From positions 248,001 to 312,000 of the forward strand of contig CAWIJJ010000001.1 in the NCBI GenBank assembly GCA_963836425.1: 64,000 bases of DNA, written 5' to 3'. Position numbers and translations under genes: made by a program. The first letter of the stretch is position 1, and each line of letters starts with the position of its first letter. Below, one piece after another: positions 8,717 through 17,524 of the stretch. The notes under the pieces are model-generated. The model searched no databases and was not told the DNA's origin. It saw only the letters and a program-made list of their open reading frames with translations. Origin of the DNA: CAWIJJ01 sp963836425 (GTDB taxonomy: Bacteria; Acidobacteriota; Terriglobia; Bryobacterales; Bryobacteraceae).

Positions 8717-11656
8717 GTGACCCGGAAATTGCTTCTGGCCGTGGCCTGCTTCCTCGGACTGTGCGCCCCGTCCCGCGCGCTCGATCCCGGCAAGAGCCTC
8801 ACTCAATATTCCCGCACCAACTGGACCCAGGAACACGGACTCCCGCAGGACACGATCCGCGCCATCACCCAGACTCCCGATGGATTCCTGTGGCTCGGCA
8901 CGGACGAAGGTTTGGCCCGCTTCGACGGTTACGAGTTCCGCGTCTACAACAAGGCGAAAGGCGATCTGCCCGCGGACTCGGTCACCGCACTGGCACCCGG
9001 CAAGGATGGCTCGCTGTGGATCGGCACGCCCAACGGGCTGGTGCAGTTCCGCGACCAGCGCTTCCGCACCTTCCGCGTCAAGGACGGACTGCCCGACGAT
9101 GCCATCACCGATCTCCACGAAGACAGCCACGGCGCCCTCTGGATCGTAGCCGGCGTGAGCTTGTGCCGCTTTCGCGACGGCGCCTTTCGAATCATGGAGC
9201 CGGGGGAAGACTTGCCGATGGCGTCGGCGCGCATCGTCCGCGAGGATCGGCGGCATACGCTCTGGGTTGCCGGACTGGGCGCGGTGGGGAAAATCGAGGA
9301 CGGCAAGGTAGTCACGATTTTGGATGAGCGAACGCTCGACGGCCTGATCGTCACCGGCATGGTGGAGGACGCCGGCGGCAACATGTGGTTCGGCGGCAAC
9401 CGCGGCCTGATCGAGCGCACTCCCGGTGGCGCCGTGCGCCGGTACGACCTGCGCCATGGACTGCCCGACCTGTTTGTGCGCGCCCTCTGGGTGGATCGCG
9501 ACGGCAACCTGTGGGTCGGGACTAACGCGGGCATCGCGCGCCTCGAAAACGGCCGCTTTGTCACGCCGCCAGAGGACCAGCACAACAATCGCGAACTGGT
9601 CCGCTGCATTTTCGAAGATCGCGACGGCAACCTGTGGGTCGGCGCCAATAGCGGTTTGAGCCGGTTTCGCGAGGCCACCTTCATCGCCTATGGCCAGAGC
9701 GAAGGGCTGCCGAGCGACGAAGCCAATGCCGTCTTCCAGGACCGTGACGGCCGCATGTGGATCGGCTTCCACGATAGCGGGTTGATGCTGTTCGCGGGCA
9801 GCCAGAGCCGCCGTTATACTACCCGCGACGGCCTTCCGAACGACGAGATCTTCGCCGTCCGCCAGGCCCGCAACGGCGACCTCCTCGTCGGCGCGCGCAA
9901 CGGCATGGCCCGCCTGCACGACGGCCGTTTCAGCGTTTTCGTGCCCCCTGATCCGCTCGGGCGCGTCACCGTTTTCGACGTGCTCGAGGATTCCGCCGGG
10001 AACGTTTGGATGGCCACCGCCGGCGGACTGCTCGAGAAGACCGGCCCTTCCACGCGGAAGATCGTTCCCGCCGCGCCGCTTCTGGTCAACGCCATCGTGA
10101 CCCTCTGTGAAGCCCGCGACGGCGCCATCTGGGCCGGAACCTTCGGCCGCGGGCTGTGGCGCGTCAAGGGTCAGGACGTGCGGCAGTTCACCACGTCCGA
10201 GGGACTGCCGAACGATCAGATCCGGTCCATTTACCAGGATGCGGACGGCACTCTCTGGATCGGCACTTTTGGAGGCGGCCTCGCCGGTTACCGCGATGGC
10301 GTCTTCCACACCTATTCGGCGCACGACGGCCTGCTCAGCGATAACATCGCCGGCGTTGCCGACGATGGCGAATCCCTCTGGCTCAGCACCACGCGCGGAA
10401 TCTGCCGCATCTCCAAGCAGCAGCTCCGGGATTTCTCGAGCAAACGCCGTGCGCGCCTGGCGCCGGTCAACTACGGAGTTGCCGACGGCCTGCGCAGCGC
10501 GCAATGCGCTCCCAGCTACCCTATCGGGGGCGGCGGCCATTCCACTCGCGACGGCCGCATCTGGTTCACTACCAGCCGCGGCCTGGCGGTGTGGGATCCC
10601 CGCGCGCGCAAGCGGGCTCTCACCGCGCCGCCCGTGCAGCTCGTGGAAGCCACGGTCGACGGGCAGCCGGTGGACCTGGCCCGCACCGGGCGCCTCGAAG
10701 CCAACAGCACCCGCATTCAGTTTCGCTACGGCGCCATCTTCCTGAGCGCCCCCGAACGCGTCCGCTACTCTTACAAACTCACCAGCGTGGACCGCGACTG
10801 GGTTGATGCGGGCACGCGCCGGACCATCAACTACAACAGCCTCGATCACGGCCATTACATTTTCTCGGTGCGCGCCGCAGTCCCCGGCGGGCCGTCCAGT
10901 GAACGCTCGTATGCCTTCGACGTAATGCCGCGCTATTACCAGACGTGGTTGTTCCGCCTGTTCGCGCTGGTCGCTTTCGTGGCCATGGTGTGGGCCGCCA
11001 TCCGCTTCCGCCTGAGCCAGATTCGCAGCCGCTTCACCCTCGTGCTCGAGGAGCGCGCGCGCCTGGCCCGCGAGATCCACGACACTTTGGCCCAGGGCTT
11101 CGTCGGCATCTCCTCGCAACTGGATGCAGTCGCCATTTGCCTGCCCGACGAGACCTCCCCCGCCCGCAAATACCTGGACCTGGCGCGGAAAATGGCGCGT
11201 CACAGCCTCACCGAGGCGCGCCGCAGCGTCATGGACCTGCGGGCGTCGGCCCTCGACGGCCAGGCGCTGCCCGCGGCGCTCGCCTCCGGGACGCGCCTCT
11301 GGACGGCAGGTTCGGGCGTCACTGTGGAGGTCGCCGTGACCGGCGAACCCGGCCAACTGCCCGAAGAGATGGAGCAGCACCTGCTCCGCATCGCCCAGGA
11401 GGCAGTCACGAATGTGGTCAAGCACGCCGGCGCGCGGCGCATCTGGATCAAGCTGCACACCGAAGCGCGCAAGCTCTATCTGCGCGTCAAGGACGATGGC
11501 CGCGGTTTCGAACCCGCCGGCGCCTTCGCCGCTCTCGGCGGCCATTTCGGGCTGCTCGGAATGCGTGAGCGCGCCGAGCGCCTGGGCGGCGAGCTGTTCC
11601 TGGTCAGCCATCCGGGAGAAGGAACCGAGGTCGAAGTGAGGGTGCCGTTGCCGTGA
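8717..11656 (+). CDS. Hybrid-type sensor histidine kinase with periplasmic two-component propeller and Y_Y_Y domain
   Basis: A 979-residue sensor with a signal peptide (MTRKLLLAVACFLGLCAPSRA). About 600 residues of Reg_prop repeats follow, with the recurring pattern DG.LWIGT.GGL and LP.D.I, forming two seven-bladed propellers. Then come a Y_Y_Y domain (about 640-740), one membrane helix near 750-772 (WLFRLFALVAFVAMVWAAI), a HisKA_3 dimerisation domain with the phospho-histidine in REIHDTLAQGF near residue 787, and a HATPase domain (DDGRGF, GLLGMRERAERLGG). GTG start. The last codons overlap the GTG of the NarL-type regulator, its likely partner. The propeller probably senses a carbohydrate or other exported ligand. 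No receiver domain is fused, unlike Bacteroidetes HTCS proteins. Confidence 0.92.
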   Translation: MTRKLLLAVACFLGLCAPSRALDPGKSLTQYSRTNWTQEHGLPQDTIRAITQTPDGFLWLGTDEGLARFDGYEFRVYNKAKGDLPADSVTALAPGKDGSLWIGTPNGLVQFRDQRFRTFRVKDGLPDDAITDLHEDSHGALWIVAGVSLCRFRDGAFRIMEPGEDLPMASARIVREDRRHTLWVAGLGAVGKIEDGKVVTILDERTLDGLIVTGMVEDAGGNMWFGGNRGLIERTPGGAVRRYDLRHGLPDLFVRALWVDRDGNLWVGTNAGIARLENGRFVTPPEDQHNNRELVRCIFEDRDGNLWVGANSGLSRFREATFIAYGQSEGLPSDEANAVFQDRDGRMWIGFHDSGLMLFAGSQSRRYTTRDGLPNDEIFAVRQARNGDLLVGARNGMARLHDGRFSVFVPPDPLGRVTVFDVLEDSAGNVWMATAGGLLEKTGPSTRKIVPAAPLLVNAIVTLCEARDGAIWAGTFGRGLWRVKGQDVRQFTTSEGLPNDQIRSIYQDADGTLWIGTFGGGLAGYRDGVFHTYSAHDGLLSDNIAGVADDGESLWLSTTRGICRISKQQLRDFSSKRRARLAPVNYGVADGLRSAQCAPSYPIGGGGHSTRDGRIWFTTSRGLAVWDPRARKRALTAPPVQLVEATVDGQPVDLARTGRLEANSTRIQFRYGAIFLSAPERVRYSYKLTSVDRDWVDAGTRRTINYNSLDHGHYIFSVRAAVPGGPSSERSYAFDVMPRYYQTWLFRLFALVAFVAMVWAAIRFRLSQIRSRFTLVLEERARLAREIHDTLAQGFVGISSQLDAVAICLPDETSPARKYLDLARKMARHSLTEARRSVMDLRASALDGQALPAALASGTRLWTAGSGVTVEVAVTGEPGQLPEEMEQHLLRIAQEAVTNVVKHAGARRIWIKLHTEARKLYLRVKDDGRGFEPAGAFAALGGHFGLLGMRERAERLGGELFLVSHPGEGTEVEVRVPLP

Positions 11657-12276
11657 GCGAACAAATTCGAATTCTGGTTGCCGAAGATCACCTGGTGGCG
11701 CGCGTCGGCGTGATGACCATCGTTAACCTCCAGCCCGATATGGTGGTGGTTGCCGAAGCCTCGAACGGCTTGCAGGCGGTCGAAATGTATCGCGAGCATT
11801 TGCCCGACGTGGCGCTGCTCGACATGCGCATGCCCGGCATGAGCGGCGTCGAAGCCGCCACCCGCATCCGCGCCGAATTTCCCAAAGCGCGCATGATCGC
11901 CCTCACCACCTATGGAGGCGACGAAGATATCCGCCGGGCCCTCGCCGCCGGAGTCCAGGCCTATCTCACCAAGGACGTGCTCCATGACGAGTTGCTCAAA
12001 GCGATTCGGGCTGTGTACGCCGGCAACAGCTACCTGCCGGCCTCTGTGGCCGCGGCCCTCGCCGCGCAGACCTCACGCTCCGATTTGAGCGCGCGCGAAA
12101 TTCAGGTGCTGGAGCTCATCGTGCAAGGGCTGGCCAACAAGCAAATCGCCTATTCCTTGAGCATCGCCGAGCACACCGTGAAAAACCACGTCAAAAACAT
12201 CCTCGGCAAGCTCGGCGTTCAGGACCGCACGCAGGCCGCGACTGCCGCCATCCAGCGCGGCATCGTCCACCTGTAA
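11653..12276 (+). CDS. NarL/FixJ-family response regulator
   Basis: A 207-residue regulator. The receiver domain (1-120) has the acidic pair E11-D12, phospho-acceptor D57 in LLDMRMPGMSG, the T85/T86 region and K107 in YLTKDVL. A LuxR-type helix-turn-helix fills residues 140-207 (LSAREIQVLELIVQGLANKQ, then HTVKNHVKNILGKLGV). It is translationally coupled to the upstream HisKA_3 kinase: its GTG lies inside the last codons of that gene (11653-11656). It should bind DNA when phosphorylated; the target promoters are unknown. Confidence 0.94.
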   Translation: MSEQIRILVAEDHLVARVGVMTIVNLQPDMVVVAEASNGLQAVEMYREHLPDVALLDMRMPGMSGVEAATRIRAEFPKARMIALTTYGGDEDIRRALAAGVQAYLTKDVLHDELLKAIRAVYAGNSYLPASVAAALAAQTSRSDLSAREIQVLELIVQGLANKQIAYSLSIAEHTVKNHVKNILGKLGVQDRTQAATAAIQRGIVHL

Positions 12277-12285
12277 AAGCGAACG

Positions 12286-13938
12286 CTATTGCGTGGGCGG
12301 CTCGAAGTACATCTGCGCGAGCTCGGCTTTCTCGCGGATGGCCTTGCGCCAGGATGAGCGCGCTTCCTCTTCCTGTCCCATCGCCATCTGGGCGTGCCCC
12401 ATGTTGAGCAGGGCCTCGGCGAATTGCGGGTCCTCGTGCAGGGCCTGCTGGTAAAGGAGTACGGCGTCGGCGGGCTGCCCCCGCTTCTGGCAGATAAGTC
12501 CGGCGTTGTAGTACAGTTCGGGACCCTTCTCGCCCAGATCGATGAGGCGCCGGTGCAACTGGTAGGCCTCCTCGTAGTTCTGCTGCTCCAGGGCCAGCGC
12601 CGCCAGGCCGCGAACCGCGTCCGAGGAATCCGGCCGCAGGATCAGCGCCTCTTCAAAGGATCGGCGCGCGCCGTCCGGATTGCCGGAGCGGGCATAGGCA
12701 ATCCCGGCGTTCAGGTGGGCTTCGGGCCAGTCGGGGCGCCGCGCCACACAGTTCTGAAAGGCGTCGGCGCTTTCCGCATATTCGGCGCGCATCAGCCGCA
12801 GGTAACCCAGCCGGAACTGGGCGTCGCACCATTCGAAAGCCCCCTCGGGGACCATCATGTAGAGGTGTTCGGCACGGCCCCGTTCACCCTGCTGTTCGAG
12901 CACCAGCGCCAGGTTCCAAAGCACGTCGGGCTGGTTGGCATCGATTTCGAGCGCGCGCTCGTAAGCCGTGCGGGCCGACGGCAGGTCGCTCAATTCCTGG
13001 TGCGCCACGCCGAGATTTAAGAATGTCTGCGAGGAGTTCGGTTGAATCGTGCTCGCCTGCTGGTACGATTGTGCGGCCTTGGCATGGTTCCCCATCTTGT
13101 GGTAAGCCACGCCCAGGTTGAACCAGCTTTCAAAGCGCTCGGGCGATTGTTCGGTCAGGTTACGGCAGTAGCGCGCTGCGGTCAGGTAGTCGCCGTCTGT
13201 GAAGGCCAGCGACGCCAGCGCTTCCATCGCCACCGGCGAGTCCGGCTGCAGTTCGACCAGCATTTCGGCATAGCGGCGCACGGACTCCGGGTCCTTCTTC
13301 TCGAGGAACATGGCCACCAGGTTCGACAGCGCCTCTTCGCACCGCGGATTGCGCGCCAGCACCTTGCGGTAGTGTTCCACGGCCTCGGCATGTTTCCCGG
13401 TCTGTTGCAGAAGCACGGCCTTGCCGAACAGCGCCTGCTGATCGTCGGGAAACAGGACGAGATAGCGTTCCAGCGGTTCCTGGGCTTCGGCCGGTTTGCC
13501 GAGGTGAATCAGCGCAATCCCGAGTCCAACCAGCGCGTCGGACCGGCCGGCATCCACTTCGAGCGCGTTTCCGAACGCCTCCGCGGCATTTTTCCAATCC
13601 TGAAGGTGCCCCTGGCAGACGCCCAGGTTGAACCAGGCGGTGCGATGCAGGGCGTCCAGTTCCACCAGTTGCTCATAGGTACGGGCGGCGGCTGCATAGT
13701 CCCGCATTTCGTACTGGATGTGGCCCAGCGCCGAATAGATGCCCGCTTCCTTTTCGTCGGATTCGAGAGCCTTCACCAGCAGCCGTGCGGCGCTCTCCAG
13801 CTTGCCCTCGAGGTGCAGGGATACGGCTTTAGAAAGCGTCTTGCTCACGCGCTTTTGCTGCCGCAATTCCGTGATCGGAGTGACCCCGGGGGGCAACGCC
13901 TGGCTCGCGCCGGATTCGGATGTATTCAGGAACGACAT
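12286..13938 (-). CDS. Large TPR-repeat protein
   Basis: A 550-residue protein built almost wholly of tetratricopeptide repeats, about twelve to fourteen of 34 residues. Good examples are ALGHIQYEMRDYAAAARTYE, NLGVAYHKMGNHAKAAQSYQ and NMGHAQMAMGQEEEARSSWR. There is no signal peptide, so it is probably cytoplasmic or attached through a partner. The ATG at 13938 is preceded by GAGGAGAG; the frame extends upstream but that part is antisense to real coding sequence. Its start overlaps the end of the zinc-finger/membrane protein gene by 13 bases, so the two are translationally coupled and probably work together, with the TPRs as the docking scaffold. The stop lies only 10 bases from the convergent regulator gene. 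Confidence 0.85.
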   Translation of the reverse strand: MSFLNTSESGASQALPPGVTPITELRQQKRVSKTLSKAVSLHLEGKLESAARLLVKALESDEKEAGIYSALGHIQYEMRDYAAAARTYEQLVELDALHRTAWFNLGVCQGHLQDWKNAAEAFGNALEVDAGRSDALVGLGIALIHLGKPAEAQEPLERYLVLFPDDQQALFGKAVLLQQTGKHAEAVEHYRKVLARNPRCEEALSNLVAMFLEKKDPESVRRYAEMLVELQPDSPVAMEALASLAFTDGDYLTAARYCRNLTEQSPERFESWFNLGVAYHKMGNHAKAAQSYQQASTIQPNSSQTFLNLGVAHQELSDLPSARTAYERALEIDANQPDVLWNLALVLEQQGERGRAEHLYMMVPEGAFEWCDAQFRLGYLRLMRAEYAESADAFQNCVARRPDWPEAHLNAGIAYARSGNPDGARRSFEEALILRPDSSDAVRGLAALALEQQNYEEAYQLHRRLIDLGEKGPELYYNAGLICQKRGQPADAVLLYQQALHEDPQFAEALLNMGHAQMAMGQEEEARSSWRKAIREKAELAQMYFEPPTQ

Positions 13939-16900
13939 AAAAGGACTCTCCTCAAATTCGAACTGACTTGCCGGAAACGGCCGGGCAATCCGCCCAGTAC
14001 GACGGCTCCGAAGAGCGTTTCGGGATCGCGCTGCCGCGGCCGGGCGGGGACCGGCACGCCGGCCGGGAACTCGGGCGGCCAAAACTCGGCGATCGTTTTA
14101 GGGCCGTCGTCCGGCGTTCCCGCGATGAAGGCGCACACGCGGCCGATCCAATCCTGGTTCTTCGAAACGCGCATCCAGTACACCCGGGCGCGCTCTCCGG
14201 CTTCGCTGAAGAAACCGACTCCGCCGGCCAGCAGGGTGTTGTCCGTCCAGCTTTCCACCGCCTCACCCTCAATCGAAGCGGTGTATCGGCTTCCCTTGAC
14301 GTCAACCGTCACGTGATACGGACGGTTGTTGTGAACCATCACATTCAGCGGCGTTTCCACCCGGTGGCCGGCCTTGCCCCCGACTACCGGGTAATGCACC
14401 ATGGCGATCACCGGCCGGATGCCCGGCGCCACCACCTTGAACTTCATCGCATAGTAGTTTTCTTTGTCGCTCGCACGCACCACCCAGTCCATGCTGGTCT
14501 GCTCGATCTGGCCGTAGAACTCCATGCGGTAGTCCTTGTAGGTGAGCGAAGGATGGAACAGTGCCAGGTCGCCGGGATGCACATAACCGTCCGGGTGCCG
14601 TGACCACCCCTTGACCCAGGATTTGGGTGTGGCCCCCCACGCTTCCATGCCGCCGCGGAAATTGTCGGCGGCTTCGATCGCAGCCCGGCTGGCAATCACA
14701 CGCTTCACCGTGGCGATCGCTCCGCCCTCGCTTCGGGCGGGCGCGGTGGCGGAAGGGCCGGTGGGTACGGCTCTAACGATGGCGGCAACCGGTGGAGCCT
14801 CTATGGAACGCCGGCCGAAGTTGACCACGCGCGCGCCCAGCCAGAGTGACCCGGCCACCATCAGGCACGCCGCGATCTTTCCGTACCGGCCAAGCTTGCG
14901 GCTACGGGCGCGCAGCGCAATGGCTTCCGGATGCGACAGAATGTCCGCAATCTGGCCCTTTTGGCGAGTTTCCGGCTTCAGCGCCTGGACCTCTTCGGCC
15001 CGTTCCGTGGCGAGCGCCAGGGCGAAGGGAAGCGGGTGGGCGGATGCGAGGCCCGGGATTTTCCAGGTCACCCGCGCCATGGGCCGCGCTGAAATCCGCT
15101 GGCAGTAGAACTCGAGCTGAATCAGGCCCGGCGCCGGGATGGCGGGACGCGGACGTTCCGGTTGCCCGGATAGCCGCGCGGCCATCGTGGATATCGGCGC
15201 TGTGCCGGCCCGCACGCGTCGAATCGTGGGCTCGCCCGTAATAACCGCGGCGGGCCTCACAGTGTTGAACTCCGCCGCACCGAGTTCCGGTTCGTGGGAC
15301 CGGATGGGCGGCGTCGCCAGAGCTAGCGGCCGCATCGCGGGCATGGCGACGAACGGCGGCACTTGGGGCAGGGACTCGGCCGCCTCCGCGCCGGGTGCGG
15401 GAACCGGTTCCGCGATCCACGGATCGGCCGAAGCCGGAAATTCGCGCAAACGCGGCAGGGCGAGAGTCACGGGACCTGCCAGAGCCGCGGGTTCGACGCG
15501 ATCGCGCGCCGGCTTCGCCTCGAGCGGTTCAGCCTGCGGCCCGCCGGCAGGTTCCGCGACCTGCGGACCCGCCTGCGGCCAGTGTAGGAATTGCCAGGCC
15601 GAGGTTCGCGGCGCGGGGCGGAAACGCCGCGGGCTGCTCGCTCCAAAGGGCATTTGCGTCAACCAGGGTCTCTTCCGCCGGTTCCGGATTCGCGGCGGTT
15701 GGGACGCTGGGAACGTAGGGAACCGGAACTTCCGCCAGCCTGCCCAACACCGGCAGCACAAGCGCGGGAACCGCTGCGGGCGCGAGCGTGCCCAGCGCGT
15801 CCGCGGCCAGCGCCATGATTTCCGCCGGCTCGGCTCCGGCTCCCTGCACCAGACCGGCGGCAGCGACGCCGGAGTGCAACACAGCCTGCGCCGTGAATGA
15901 CGGGAACGTTACCCTGGCGGGGAAGGCCACTGCCGCTGCCGTGCCCCTCGCGTACACCATCCGCTCGGCGGCTTCCGCGGCCGCCGTCGGGAACCAGATA
16001 TCCGCCAGCCGCGGCGGAACCGCGAACTCCATTTCCGGCGACAGCTCGTCGGGTTCTTCCGCGGCAAGCTGCAAGGGCGCCATGGAAGCGGCTGCGGCCG
16101 GTACTGCAAACTCGTGAGCGGCGGCCGGAACTACCAGGCGGGCTGCCGGTTCGGCACTCGGCGAGGGAACGGCCAGGCTGGTGCCCAGGATCGCTGCGCC
16201 GCTGGTGGATTCGAAGCCGCGCAGTCGCATCGAAACCACGAACGGTCGCGAAACTGCGTTGATGGCCGCCACAACCATGCGCTCGGCGGGCGCGGCGGCG
16301 AGCGGCGCGGCCGTTCCCGCAAACGGCATTCCCGCACCCGAAACCAGGGTCAGGCCGGCGACGGGCAAGCGGGCGGTGAGCGCGGCACAGGCGACGGCCG
16401 GGTTCGCCGTCGCGCGCACCATGCGCTCGGCCGGTTCGGCACTGGGAGCGGAAATCGGGTCCGCCAGCTCCAATTGCAGGCTGGATACGCACTTCAGGAC
16501 CGGGGCGAGCGCGCGCGCCTGGACCATCGGCGGAGCGGCAGCCAGCGCCGTCACAGCGTGGACCATGCGTTCGGCGGGCTCGGCGAGCGCGGCCCGGTTC
16601 CAGCCGGCGACCCGCGGGACAGCGCCGGCAGACGAAGTCGCCAAAGCGCCGATTCGCACCGTGAGTCCGGCTGCGGGGGCTTTCGGCGCGAATGCCGCGG
16701 GAGCCATGCTTTCAAGCGGCTGCGGATGGATGATGGCCGCGCTTTGCTCCCGCAGCGTGGCGAAATTGCCGAGTCCCGCCGGATCGGCGCCGATGTCCAG
16801 GCGCGGAACGCGGACCTTGCCACTCGAATGCGACAGTTCGGCGCCGTACCGCGGCCCGGCCGATACAGGAGCATGGTAGCGGTATGCCGGAGCAGCCGGA

Positions 16901-17328
16901 GCCGCCGGCGAACCGTGATCCGGCTCGGGCCGGAACCGCGGCAGCCGCAAGGCCGGGGCTATTGCATCGGATTCGCCGCCCCGAGCCGGCAGCAGGCTTT
17001 CGGCGGCCGGCCGGGAGGCCAGGGCCCCAAACCGGAAGGTCGAGCCGAGCACCGGATGGAGGGTCAGACGCCACGGCTCCACCTGCCTCGGAAATTCTGT
17101 CCTCAGCTCATATTTCGGGTTTGAATAGCAAGGCGAACTGATTACGACCGGCCGAATTTCGCCTATGAAATCGGCCATTTTTGTCGGTGTCGCCTCCGGC
17201 GCGGCCAGATTGTGGAGTGCCTTGCCGAGCCGCTCGCCGTATTTCTTGCGATGCGCAGTACTGCAAAACTCCGCATCTCTGAGGATTCGAAAGGCGCCGA
17301 TCTCTTTACCGCAATAAAGGCAAGCCAC
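13926..17328 (-). CDS. FCS-type zinc-finger / Ala-Pro repeat / transmembrane / jelly-roll protein, with an internal frameshift
   Basis: Two frames (17328 to 15529, and 15761 to 13926) join near 15560-15585 if one base is removed, giving about 1,133 residues. Order of parts: a Cys-rich zinc finger at 1-30 (MACLYCGKEIGAF, then DAEFCSTAHRKKYG), a 750-residue Ala/Pro-rich region with repeated AEPAERMV-type blocks, a membrane helix near residue 815 (IAACLMVAGSLWLGARVV), and a C-terminal LamG/jelly-roll-like domain (DNFRGGMEAWGA, DYRMEFYGQIEQTSMDWVVR, GGVGFFSEAGERARVYWMRV). The start is a GTG with no clear Shine-Dalgarno. Proteins of this plan appear to be typical of Solibacter-like Acidobacteria and have no known function. 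The topology suggests a cytoplasmic zinc finger and an external binding domain. It is coupled to the downstream TPR gene. Confidence 0.65.
15811..16585 (-). repeat. Degenerate tandem protein repeat (AEPAERMV blocks) inside the large membrane protein
   Basis: Copies of a block encoding AEPAERMV or a close variant lie near 15811, 15956, 16132, 16274, 16418 and 16561, spaced 138-180 bases (about 48-60 codons). The flanking residues diverge but keep an Ala/Val/Pro-rich makeup, so this is an old internal duplication and not a recent DNA repeat. Confidence 0.6.
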
Positions 17329-17524
17329 AGTATGTGCGCTTCGGGTACGGATAGTACTGGTAGTATTTTACTCGACATATTGGCGGGCTATATCGGGTTT
17401 AATGGAAGGAAATCTCTCATAAACTCGGATAGTAATCGGTGGATAGGGTTAGGTGGAATTAACCCGGTAGTTCCCCGGGGTGGCGCCGCGATCGACCCTG
17501 TCCGGTTGTGGGAGACTAGAGGCC

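Noticed and set aside
8669..11611. A 980-codon open frame on the minus strand opposite the sensor kinase
   Set aside because: It is the antisense of a gene with clear propeller, Y_Y_Y, HisKA_3 and HATPase motifs. GC-rich third positions keep the opposite strand free of stops; the translation has no family features.
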